Source: an uncultured Erysipelotrichaceae bacterium
GTDB lineage: Bacteria; Bacillota_I; Bacilli_A; Erysipelotrichales; Erysipelotrichaceae
Reading direction: 5' to 3'
Assembly: GCA_947575425.1 (NCBI GenBank)
Contig: CANPNQ010000054.1
Span: forward strand, 1-6,797
DNA: 6,797 nt
Shown here piece after piece: positions 1 through 6,263 of the stretch; within the stretch, counting starts at the first letter, position 1, and every line of letters starts with the position of its first letter. The translations under genes and the position numbers were made by a program. The notes under the pieces were generated by a model. That model was not told the origin of the DNA and did not search any database. It was given only the letters and a program-made list of their open reading frames with translations.

Positions 1-1
1 A

Positions 2-655
2 AAAGAGAAGGAAATGGAACTTGAGCGAGAGGTAACAAAGAAGCATACCAAAGAATTAGCGAAGACATGGACGGAAGCGGTAGCTACAGTAACTAACAAG
101 GCCAACATATCCGAAGCATTAAAGCAATCAGGAATTTATGCCACAGAAGGATATGCCCGCGGGCTTTTGGATCCAAAAGCAATACAGAAGGTAAAAGAAT
201 CTGCACAAACAATGGTTCAAGCAGCGATAGATGCGGCTAACCTCACACAAAAGACAGGTTCTCCAGCTCGTGTTTTTCGCGATGATGTTGCTTATTGGGG
301 CGGTGCGGGTTATGCTTTGGGTCTTACCGATTCACAAGGTTTGATCAAGAAATCGGCCCAGGCAATGGTACAGTGTGCCATTGATGAGGCAAAGCAGATG
401 AATCCCTTGCTTGAAGATGCTTTCAGCATAGACTTAGGATCTACGATCGATGGCATGAGATCGATAGCGATACAGCATTCCAGTACGATGCCGGTACAAG
501 CAAGCAACGATGTCTACAATTCCTATGCCACGAATATGGATCCTATTGATTATGACAAACTGGGTAAATCTGTTGCAGGAGCGATCGGTGATGAAGGTCT
601 ATCTGTGAAATTGAATAGTCGTGAGATCGGTAGAATGAAAAAGGAGTGGCAATGA
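2..655 (+). CDS. Phage tail tape measure protein, C-terminal part (partial)
   Basis: The frame is open through the left edge (residues K-E-K-E precede the first Met codon at 14), so this is the C-terminal ~217 residues of a longer protein and the Met at 14 is unlikely to be the start. Tape measure proteins fill the tail lumen, set tail length and are ejected with the DNA. Supporting features are the position directly upstream of Dit, an Ala/Lys/Gln-rich helical composition, and the GSPARVFRD motif (codons near 260-290), which resembles the G-SPS-(R/K)-(V/L/E)-F segments common near tape measure C-termini. Two similar ~37-residue helical units (131-241 and 284-394) flank this motif; both contain GYA-x-GL and SAQ-x-MVQ-x-AID. 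The stop codon overlaps the dit start (TGATG). Confidence 0.85.
   Translation, partial: KEKEMELEREVTKKHTKELAKTWTEAVATVTNKANISEALKQSGIYATEGYARGLLDPKAIQKVKESAQTMVQAAIDAANLTQKTGSPARVFRDDVAYWGGAGYALGLTDSQGLIKKSAQAMVQCAIDEAKQMNPLLEDAFSIDLGSTIDGMRSIAIQHSSTMPVQASNDVYNSYATNMDPIDYDKLGKSVAGAIGDEGLSVKLNSREIGRMKKEWQ
131..394 (+). repeat. Two degenerate ~37-residue repeats in the tape measure C-terminus
   Basis: Unit 1 (131-241) and unit 2 (284-394) translate to segments that align with one gap. They share a GYA-x-GL core followed by a helix with SAQ-x-MVQ-x-AID-x-A. The similarity is clear in protein but not obvious in DNA, which suggests old duplication. Repeated GY/GxA-x-G helices before an SP-x-x-(V/L)F motif are common in tape measure C-termini, so this is a family trait rather than an oddity. 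Confidence 0.6.
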
Positions 656-1488
656 TGGATATTTATTATGAGAACCACAAAGGGCAAACAGTCAACCTGT
701 GCAAACGTCCATATAAGCTGCTTGATATCGATGATCTGTATACCATCAGTAGGGACTACAATCAAAACAATGGAAAGATCACTTCCTTTCAGCAAAAGAC
801 CGCAAGGAAATCCTTTGATCTGGATATCCTTTCCACAAAAGAGATCACATGGAAAGCGGCTGCGGATGAGCTTTATCAAATATTGGAAACGGATATCGCA
901 AATGAGACAGCAGGCAAGCTCTATGTCGGTGAGTATTATCTGCCTTGTTATATTTATCTCGCAGCACCTGACAGAGTGAATTTGCGTAACCCTTATGTAA
1001 CATGTACATTTACCCTTGTCAGTGATCAGCCGACTTGGTTAAGGTCAGATCGATACTCTTATCTGTATGCGAATATTGGCAGCGTCAATGAACGCACCAA
1101 ACGCTATGCTTACCGATACCCGTATCGTTATCATGCAAGAGTAGGTACCAGAGGGCTATACAATCCTTTATCCGCTCCTGCTCATTTTCAATTTATCGTG
1201 TATGGCCCGGTAAATAATCCGGCCATTATGATCGGCGGATATCTTTATCAGGTATTTGTCGATCTGCATGAAAATGAACGCCTGATGATCGATTACAGTA
1301 GTGAAAGAACCAGGACCATTGTGAAATACACTGCAGATGGAAATAGTGAGGATGTTTTCAACAAGCGAAACAAAGAGATCTCGATATTTAAAAAGATCAA
1401 TCCGGGAAAGCAGATCGTGAACTGGTCAGGCGAGTTCAGTTTTGATCTTGTGTTATTTGATGAAAGGAGCCAGCCAAAATGGATCTGA
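655..1488 (+). CDS. Distal tail protein (Dit family)
   Basis: Dit forms the hexameric ring that joins the tail tube to the hub and baseplate. This 277-residue protein sits between the tape measure and the hub gene, where Dit is normally found. Its N-terminal half (about residues 1-125) looks like the Dit barrel domain. The C-terminal half (about 170-277, PAHFQFIVYGPVNNPAI to the SQPKWI end) is the beta-rich galectin-like part of SPP1-type Dits, which often end in a short Q-P-x-W motif. The linker near residues 148-160 is unusually rich in Tyr and Arg. The start chosen is the ATG at 655, 8 bases after AAGGAG (641-646); the ATG at 652 is an alternative adding one Met. A GTG at 646 lies inside the ribosome binding site and is unlikely. 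The end overlaps the hub gene by 10 bases. Family assignment rests on context plus recognisable C-terminal pattern. Confidence 0.8.
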   Translation: MDIYYENHKGQTVNLCKRPYKLLDIDDLYTISRDYNQNNGKITSFQQKTARKSFDLDILSTKEITWKAAADELYQILETDIANETAGKLYVGEYYLPCYIYLAAPDRVNLRNPYVTCTFTLVSDQPTWLRSDRYSYLYANIGSVNERTKRYAYRYPYRYHARVGTRGLYNPLSAPAHFQFIVYGPVNNPAIMIGGYLYQVFVDLHENERLMIDYSSERTRTIVKYTADGNSEDVFNKRNKEISIFKKINPGKQIVNWSGEFSFDLVLFDERSQPKWI

Positions 1489-2486
1489 TTTATACAGAGC
1501 CGTATGATCCAGAACGTGGCATTGTAGAACTTGGATATCTTTCAAACTGTGAGATCGATATAGAATTGGGTACGATTGCAAGCAGTGCCCGGAATGATTT
1601 TGAGGTGATCCTTTATGCAAAAGAGCTTACGGTCAAGAAAGGTGCATTGATCTATGCAGATGATGGATCAGAGATCGGCGGGATGGTCTACGGCGTTAAA
1701 GTAAATACCGGCAATGATGAGATCACTTTGAAATGTAAACTGTGGCGAGGGATGCTGAAGGATCATGTAATAAAACCGGAAACAGGGGATGATTATTACC
1801 TATTTAATGGGGATGCCAATACTGTATTGGCTGATATGATCAACAACGCTTATGACGGTTTGATCGTTGCATCGGATCAGCTATCCCACATATCGGTAAT
1901 GGGCAAAATAAGGTATTCCTCTGTGCTTGAAGCATGTGAGGATATGCTGGCAAAGGTAAATGCGAGATTGAACATCACCTTTACCGGCAGTCAAGTAATT
2001 TGTGAAGCGTTGGAGATCAACGATCTCTCTGATCAGATATGCCTGGATAATGATTATGGTATTCCCATGATCGCAGAGGACAGCGACAGCGGATATAATC
2101 ACATTATCGCATTGGGACAGGGAAACTTGAAGGATCGTCAGGTAATAGAGCTGTGGAGAACAGAGAATGGAACGATCAGTGATGATCCGGGCGCAGAAGG
2201 GATACCGGTAGGGCTCGCTTTAAGATCCTATGTATATGATTATTCATCAGTAGAAACACCGGAAGAATTGGAACGCGCAGCGGTTAAGAAACTGAATGAA
2301 TTGGGACCTACAAAGAAGCTGGAAATAGAACCGGGGAAGCTGGATGTGGAACTGGGAGACATCATAAGGGCAATGGAAAGGACAACGGGTATCAGTATGA
2401 AAAAGCAAGTCACAAGAAAGATCATAAAGGGACAGATCTATAACGGTGTCCCATATATGACAACAGAATATAAGGCAGGTGATTAA
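1479..2486 (+). CDS. Tail hub / Gp37-like minor tail protein
   Basis: The 335-residue protein resembles the siphovirus ReqiPepy6 Gp37-like family, which is thought to form the trimeric hub under the Dit ring (gp27/Tal N-terminal-like). Recognisable parts are the N-terminal strand region (residues 1-45, ending near SSARNDFEVIL), a central region with the HIIALGQGNLKDRQVIEL strand pair, and the C-terminal segment with ETPEELERAAVKKLNEL followed by LDVELGDIIRAM and a final VTRKIIKGQIYNGVPYMTTEYKAGD-type strand end. The length is normal for the stand-alone hub. No peptidase or lysozyme domain is attached, so any tail-associated wall hydrolase would have to be elsewhere. AAAGGAG at 1463-1469 lies 9 bases before the ATG, and the start overlaps the end of dit. 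The gene probably belongs to one late transcript. Confidence 0.8.
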   Translation: MDLIYTEPYDPERGIVELGYLSNCEIDIELGTIASSARNDFEVILYAKELTVKKGALIYADDGSEIGGMVYGVKVNTGNDEITLKCKLWRGMLKDHVIKPETGDDYYLFNGDANTVLADMINNAYDGLIVASDQLSHISVMGKIRYSSVLEACEDMLAKVNARLNITFTGSQVICEALEINDLSDQICLDNDYGIPMIAEDSDSGYNHIIALGQGNLKDRQVIELWRTENGTISDDPGAEGIPVGLALRSYVYDYSSVETPEELERAAVKKLNELGPTKKLEIEPGKLDVELGDIIRAMERTTGISMKKQVTRKIIKGQIYNGVPYMTTEYKAGD

Positions 2487-2487
2487 C

Positions 2488-4170
2488 ATGGGATTAAGAC
2501 ATATTACAGTAGATCGTATTGATGATCCAATCGATATATATGCATCGGATGACAGCCGTATATTTGCGTCTATCTTGGGGGCAGAAGGTATTCATAACAT
2601 CGGAAACTGCATGAAGTGTGAAGCGATCGGCAGTAATCAGTTCAGGATCAGTGACGGTGTTGCGTCTGTACAAGGACATATTGCCATTATCGATCCGGGT
2701 GATGAGGAAGTGCTGACCGCAGATATCGGAGTGTCCGGATATAATCGGATCGATCTGATCGTGCTTGATTTTAACACAGATGGGCAAAACGATGAGATCA
2801 CTCTGCAGGTGATCAAAGGAACACAGGCTTCTACACCTGTCGTGCCTTCTTACGTATCACAGGATCTTACAAAAGGCGGTACCCATCGGCAGGTACCGTT
2901 ATGGAAGATCAATTTTGAGGGTGCATTGATTAAAGGCGTGGAGAGAGCAACGCCTGTGATCGATTCATTGCAATCATTAACGGATCTGATCAATGATGTC
3001 CTTACGGGAACAAAGACAGTCGGTAAGGCAAATAAGGCATTTGGAACGGATGGGATGGATGTTGGATCACCAGAGAATCAGGATCGCTATTTGAATTTCC
3101 ATACAAAAGACGGTGCTTATTATCGCCTATATGCTTATGATGGAGGACTTTACATCAGAAAATACAAAGCTGATGGTACCGCTATTCGTACTGCATTATC
3201 TATCTCAAAGGATGGAATATCAACGGTAGACAATGCGACCAACGCAAGCCATGCGCCTGAAGGCTTTGACTTAGGCAGTGATGAGGCGCCTAACCGCATG
3301 CTTAAATTTTTCACAGGGCATGATGGATCTTATTTCCGCATCCATGCGTGGTATAGCGGCGATCCGGTAAAGGATTGCTTATGGCTGGAATTGGTGGATA
3401 AGGATGGAAACATAATCGGTACACCATTAAAAATTATTGATGGTGAAGGAACCATAGACAAGGCTTTGGCAGTACCATGGAGCGGGGTGTTCGATAAACC
3501 GGAAACTTATCCTCCATCATCACATAATCACGATGACAGATACTTTACCGAAACGGAAATAACAAATAACTATGTTTCCAAAGCAGCGAGCGGACTATTG
3601 GTGAGACCAGCCACCTCTTCAAATATACTATCCTTTGCCTCTGATGGTATAAAAAACGGGCTAGTCGAAGTAGCGAATACATATAGCGGCGATACGGCTA
3701 ACTGTCCGTATGATCCTTTTATGGGGCTTAAGATCCAATACAATATATCGGCATCCATATCCTTTGTGCTGTTGTATGAAGCCGCACCACATCCTGGCAA
3801 TGTCTGGATGAGGGTTTATAACAACAATTGGAGAGATTGGGTATGTGTATCAGGACGCAGACAGCTCTGGACAGGAAGTATTGGCGAAGGAAATCAAGTC
3901 GAACTGAACGCTTCCCCAAAATACTTCCGTCGGCTGGAATTATACGTGGATATATTGGAAACACCTATCACTGTACCCTACAATGAATACAGTGAATCTA
4001 TCTATGGCGGGTTGTCATGGAAAGGCGATGGTGATGGATTTATGCAGACGGCAGGGCAATTTATTATTAACGATAAGATGCTCACAATAGCGAAACTGGG
4101 TAAGAAGAATTTGTCAAATGGCACATATACACCCGGAGTGAAGCTGTTGCGTGTTGTTGGTGTATCATAG
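2488..4170 (+). CDS. Modular tail fibre / receptor-binding baseplate protein
   Basis: The 560-residue protein lies just after the hub and is the best candidate for host-surface recognition. Regions seen (numbering from ATG 2488): residues 1-~165 form an N-terminal structural domain of a type that attaches fibres to the baseplate (contains the RIDLIVLDFNTDG and VPLWKINFEG strands). Residues ~186-325 hold two tandem ~65-residue repeats. At 331-358, WSGVFDKPETYPPSSHNHDD is a tail-fibre linker of the W-x-x-V-x-x-KP...SHNHDDRY type, whose HxH pattern can bind metal in trimeric fibres. Residues ~362-455 include a pyocin-knob-like stretch (NVWMRVYNNNWRDWVCV). Residues ~458-560 are a beta-rich terminal domain I do not recognise. 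The ATG at 2488 is chosen over a GTG at 2479 because AGGTGA (2477-2482) serves it. Ligand specificity cannot be read from the sequence. Confidence 0.82.
   Translation: MGLRHITVDRIDDPIDIYASDDSRIFASILGAEGIHNIGNCMKCEAIGSNQFRISDGVASVQGHIAIIDPGDEEVLTADIGVSGYNRIDLIVLDFNTDGQNDEITLQVIKGTQASTPVVPSYVSQDLTKGGTHRQVPLWKINFEGALIKGVERATPVIDSLQSLTDLINDVLTGTKTVGKANKAFGTDGMDVGSPENQDRYLNFHTKDGAYYRLYAYDGGLYIRKYKADGTAIRTALSISKDGISTVDNATNASHAPEGFDLGSDEAPNRMLKFFTGHDGSYFRIHAWYSGDPVKDCLWLELVDKDGNIIGTPLKIIDGEGTIDKALAVPWSGVFDKPETYPPSSHNHDDRYFTETEITNNYVSKAASGLLVRPATSSNILSFASDGIKNGLVEVANTYSGDTANCPYDPFMGLKIQYNISASISFVLLYEAAPHPGNVWMRVYNNNWRDWVCVSGRRQLWTGSIGEGNQVELNASPKYFRRLELYVDILETPITVPYNEYSESIYGGLSWKGDGDGFMQTAGQFIINDKMLTIAKLGKKNLSNGTYTPGVKLLRVVGVS
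3043..3462 (+). repeat. Tandem ~65-70-residue repeat inside the fibre gene
   Basis: Unit 1 (about 3043-3234) and unit 2 (about 3253-3462) encode alignable segments. Both read G-(M/F)-D-(V/L)-GS, then N/D-x-R-x-L-x-F-x-T-x-x-D-G-(A/S)-Y-(Y/F)-R-(L/I)-(Y/H)-A, then a strand ending in (A/K)-D-G-(T/N), and a closing (S/I)-x-x-DG-x-(S/G)-T-(V/I)-D. Unit 2 carries about five extra residues in the middle. Such duplicated beta units usually lengthen a trimeric fibre shaft. The DNA copies have diverged, so a very recent duplication is unlikely. Confidence 0.72.
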
Positions 4171-4181
4171 GAGGATCGAAT

Positions 4182-4547
4182 ATGAGCAAAGCAAATAAGA
4201 GTGTTGTAGTACAGGAAGAAAAGATAACGGCTAAGATCAAGCTGGATGAAGGCGGGCGCTGTGAATCTGTAAATGGTGTCTATTCAGATGATGATACTGT
4301 CATTGAAAGAACATTTGACAGTGAAGCAGAAGCGTTTGCCTTCTTCCAGCATGCACAGGATTATGTGTACAAAAAAGGAAAGTGGATCGAGGATCCGTTG
4401 CCTGAACCTGAACCGGAAGCATCACCGTTGGAGATACTGCAGGAAGAAAACAAACTGCTAAAGGCACAAGTAAAGTCGCTGGAAGAAACACAGGAGTTTC
4501 TAAGTGACTGCCTGATCGAGATGTCAAGCGTTGTGTATGCTGAGTAG
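4182..4547 (+). CDS. Small tail-module protein with C-terminal coiled coil, function unknown
   Basis: I do not recognise a named family for this 121-residue protein. Visible layout: a polar N-terminal domain (about 1-70) with an SEAEAFAFFQ helix, a Pro/Glu linker (about 71-82, LPEPEPEASP), and a heptad-like helix (about 83-110, LQEENKLLKAQVKSLEE) that should form a coiled coil, followed by a short hydrophobic end (MSSVVYAE). Small acidic coiled-coil proteins in this position, between the fibre gene and an XkdX/CD1375-like gene, are common in Firmicutes siphoviruses. They may help fibre assembly or cap the baseplate, but that is inference from position. AGGAGG (4169-4174) overlaps the stop codon of the fibre gene and lies 7 bases before this ATG, suggesting coupled translation. 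Confidence 0.75.
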   Translation: MSKANKSVVVQEEKITAKIKLDEGGRCESVNGVYSDDDTVIERTFDSEAEAFAFFQHAQDYVYKKGKWIEDPLPEPEPEASPLEILQEENKLLKAQVKSLEETQEFLSDCLIEMSSVVYAE

Positions 4548-4587
4548 GATCTTGGTATGGTTGTTATATGGTGAAGGAGGTGAGGAC

Positions 4588-4716
4588 ATGATGGCAATGT
4601 TATGGGCGCAGAAAATTATGTTTGGCAAAAAAACATATGCGGATGTACCTGCAAAACTGAAAGAGCAGGTAAAGGAAATCCTGATTGAATCAGGTCTTGA
4701 AGAATTGGCGGCATAG
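4588..4716 (+). CDS. CD1375/XkdX-like small phage protein
   Basis: This 42-residue protein has the pattern of a short, widespread family found between tail-fibre and holin genes in Firmicutes phages: a hydrophobic N-terminus, then GKKTYADVPAKLKEQVKEIL and a GLEEL end. Its role is not established. The ATG at 4588 is chosen because AGGAGG (4575-4580) lies 7 bases upstream; the ATG at 4591 is also possible, and upstream ATGs at 4531-4537 lie inside the preceding gene without a good site. The last two Ala codons (GGC GGC) and the TAG stop form one arm and the loop of a terminator hairpin, so the gene end and the transcription stop are the same bases. Confidence 0.75.
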   Translation: MMAMLWAQKIMFGKKTYADVPAKLKEQVKEILIESGLEELAA

Positions 4717-4732
4717 GCCGCCTTTTCTTTTT
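4707..4732 (+). terminator. Intrinsic terminator between tail and lysis genes
   Basis: A perfect 6-bp G+C stem, GGCGGC (4707-4712) and GCCGCC (4717-4722), encloses the tetraloop ATAG and is followed by TTTTCTTTTTC. The stop codon TAG (4714-4716) lies in the loop. The arms are short but all G:C. Because no clear promoter precedes the holin gene, it probably acts as a partial terminator that lowers lysis-gene transcription relative to tail genes; a ribosome reaching the stop codon would cover the stem and could reduce termination. Confidence 0.75.
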
Positions 4733-4734
4733 CA

Positions 4735-4765
4735 AACAAAGAAAGCGAGGACAAACAAAATGAAA
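4735..4765 (+). repeat. Duplicated translation start region, copy 1 (holin)
   Basis: The 31 bases covering the GCGAGGA ribosome binding site and the first two holin codons match 5222-5252 at 28 of 31 positions. Both contain the core AACAAAGAAAG, then YGAGGACAAA, then ATGAAA. Here the copy is non-coding apart from its last six bases and sits directly after the terminator T-tract. Confidence 0.9.
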
Positions 4766-5245
4766 GAGCTTATCACACAGAATTGTAACGCAGCAGTGAA
4801 AACAATCACAGACAAATACAATGCGCTTGTCGGTGGTTGTGTTGCATTCTTATCAATGATCTTTGGTGAATACTGGTATCTGTTCGCTTTATTCTTAGCA
4901 CTGAATGTAGCTGACTGGTTCACCGGCTGGATGAAATCAAGGATTGCCAAGAAGGAAAATTCTACAAAAGGATGGCTTGGCATATTAAAGAAGTTGGGAT
5001 ATTGGATCATGATATTTGTAGCATTTGGGGCATCCGTTGCCTTTATTGGCATTGGTGAAAAGATCGGCATTGATCTAGGCATCACCACCTTACTAGGGTG
5101 GTTCGTTCTGGCCAGCCTGATTGTAAACGAGATCCGATCAATCATTGAGAATTTTGTAGAAGCAGGGTACAACGTCCCTGTTATTTTAATAAAAGGCTTG
5201 GAAGTTGCAGACAAAATGATCAACAAAGAAAGTGAGGACAAATAA
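4760..5245 (+). CDS. Phage holin (phage_holin_4 / toxin-secretion holin type)
   Basis: Holins form lesions in the cytoplasmic membrane at a set time and release the endolysin. The 161-residue protein has hydrophobic segments at about residues 24-50, 81-97 and 106-123. A short polar loop after the first carries the N-x-x-D-x-(F)-TG motif (NVADWFTGWMKS, 49-60), which marks this holin family (D-x-x-TG near the end of the first hydrophobic region). A Lys-rich loop (59-78) and a charged C-terminal tail (KESEDK) follow. The ATG at 4760 is chosen because GCGAGGA (4745-4751) precedes it; an in-frame ATG at 4685 lies within the previous gene and across the terminator. The stop is one base before the endolysin ATG, and the end of this gene contains the endolysin ribosome binding site, so the two are probably translationally coupled. 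Confidence 0.88.
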   Translation: MKELITQNCNAAVKTITDKYNALVGGCVAFLSMIFGEYWYLFALFLALNVADWFTGWMKSRIAKKENSTKGWLGILKKLGYWIMIFVAFGASVAFIGIGEKIGIDLGITTLLGWFVLASLIVNEIRSIIENFVEAGYNVPVILIKGLEVADKMINKESEDK

Positions 5246-5252
5246 TATGAAA
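5222..5252 (+). repeat. Duplicated translation start region, copy 2 (endolysin)
   Basis: Matches 4735-4765 at 28 of 31 positions, including GAGGA (5234-5238), the spacer and ATGAAA. Unlike copy 1, this copy also encodes the last residues of the holin (NKESEDK and stop). The three differences are all substitutions. Confidence 0.9.
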
Positions 5253-6188
5253 ATTATGATTTTATGCGGACATGGCAAGGATGGATCCAGTTATGATCCG
5301 GGTGCCATTGGATGCGGATACAAAGAGGCAGAGGAAACAATTAAATATGGTAATTTGATTGCTAAGTATCTGCGCCAGTATGCAAGCGTGGATGTATACG
5401 AAGGTAACATGTATCATTACTTATTTGAGACAGGGCATACATATGACTTCACCAAATATGACTATGTGCTGGAGTGTCATATGAACGCAGCCGCCAACGC
5501 ATCCGGTCATGGTACAGAGATCTTCGTAACAACACATGAAAAGGAGATCACAGTAGAACAGGCAATCATGAAGCGCTTATCCAAGTATTTCACGCTGCGA
5601 GATAATGATGCCGTATTCGATGGTGTGAAGCGATATAATTGGGGAGTGATCAATGCGATCAAAACGCAGGACAAGGTATCTAGCGCCTTACTGGAACTCT
5701 GTTTCATCACCAACCAAGCAGATATGACTATTTATGCAAATAGCCTTGAGGCGATCTGTAAGGACATAGCAGAGGGCATTGCCGAAGGCTTTCAATTATC
5801 TGCATCCGGCAGTACGGTAAAAGTACCAAGCAATGCGCCAGTGGCAAAGCCAGTAACTAGCGATAAGAAATCGATTGAGACGATCGCAAGGGAAGTCATG
5901 AATGGCGCATGGGGCAATGGTTCTGACAGGGCAAACAGGCTCACTGCTGCGGGTTATGATTATCAAGCGGTCCAGGCTAAGGTAAACGAATTGTACGGAA
6001 TGCCGAGCGCGTCTAAGCCTGTTTCAACGAAGAAAAGCAATGCACAGATCGCACTGGAGATTTATAACGGAACATGCTCTGATCCTCGTTGGAGTGATTG
6101 GGGGAATGGTGGAACAAGGGTAAGCCGCTTACAACAGGCTGGATATGATCCGGTAGCAGTACAAGCTGAAGTAAACAAGCTATTTTAA
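5247..6188 (+). CDS. Endolysin: N-acetylmuramoyl-L-alanine amidase with two CW_7 repeats
   Basis: This 313-residue endolysin should cut the bond between N-acetylmuramic acid and L-alanine in the host wall after the holin opens the membrane. Residues 1-~184 are an Amidase_3 domain: CGHG with zinc ligand His9, GYKEAE with Glu27, ECHMN with His78, and the catalytic Glu150 in SALLELCFITN. A Ser/Pro/Lys linker follows (~185-207). Two CW_7 (Cpl-7-type) wall-binding repeats then occupy ~208-250 and ~263-313, each ending in the AGYD...VQA-x-VN-x-L signature. The second has eight extra residues (TCSDPRWSD region) before WGNG. There is no signal peptide, so export depends on the holin. ATG 5247 is chosen, 8 bases after GAGGA; a GTG at 5232 would sit in the ribosome binding site. 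CW_7 repeats bind muropeptide rather than choline, so wall binding may be broad. Confidence 0.95.
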   Translation: MKIMILCGHGKDGSSYDPGAIGCGYKEAEETIKYGNLIAKYLRQYASVDVYEGNMYHYLFETGHTYDFTKYDYVLECHMNAAANASGHGTEIFVTTHEKEITVEQAIMKRLSKYFTLRDNDAVFDGVKRYNWGVINAIKTQDKVSSALLELCFITNQADMTIYANSLEAICKDIAEGIAEGFQLSASGSTVKVPSNAPVAKPVTSDKKSIETIAREVMNGAWGNGSDRANRLTAAGYDYQAVQAKVNELYGMPSASKPVSTKKSNAQIALEIYNGTCSDPRWSDWGNGGTRVSRLQQAGYDPVAVQAEVNKLF

Positions 6189-6196
6189 AAGAAATT

Positions 6197-6234
6197 ATCC
6201 CATCTCTCTTAATTGAGGGGTGGGATGTTTTTTT
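6197..6234 (+). terminator. Intrinsic terminator ending the phage late operon
   Basis: The arms ATCCCATCTCTC (6197-6208) and GAGGGGTGGGAT (6215-6226) pair over 12 bp, with two G-U pairs when read on the + strand, around a TTAATT loop. A run of seven T follows (6228-6234). On the minus strand the G-U pairs become A-C mismatches and the T-tract is poor, so it works chiefly for the + strand. It stops phage transcripts 8 bases after the endolysin stop codon, before they run antisense into cotJC. The minus-strand chimeric cotJC frame ends within the same bases (stop at 6195-6197). Confidence 0.9.
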
Positions 6235-6263
6235 ATGTATTTTCCTAACAAATAGAATGTATG

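Noticed and set aside
668..979. A 103-codon + strand frame overlapping the dit gene
   Set aside because: It lies wholly inside dit in another frame, with no ribosome binding site or recognisable pattern.
3570..4170. Possible variable region of a diversity-generating retroelement at the fibre C-terminus
   Set aside because: I see no template repeat, no reverse transcriptase, and no run of AAC/AAT codons at the 3' end; the end of the protein lacks a C-type lectin pattern.
4531..4587. Upstream start for the 42-residue small gene, adding 19 residues
   Set aside because: The extra codons overlap the preceding gene and then read through the strong AGGAGG site, which clearly serves the ATG at 4588.
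4732..5241. A 169-codon minus-strand open frame opposite the holin gene
   Set aside because: It is the mirror of a hydrophobic + strand gene, has no ribosome binding site, and its hydrophobic composition follows from the holin codons. The + strand frame has family motifs and good start signals.
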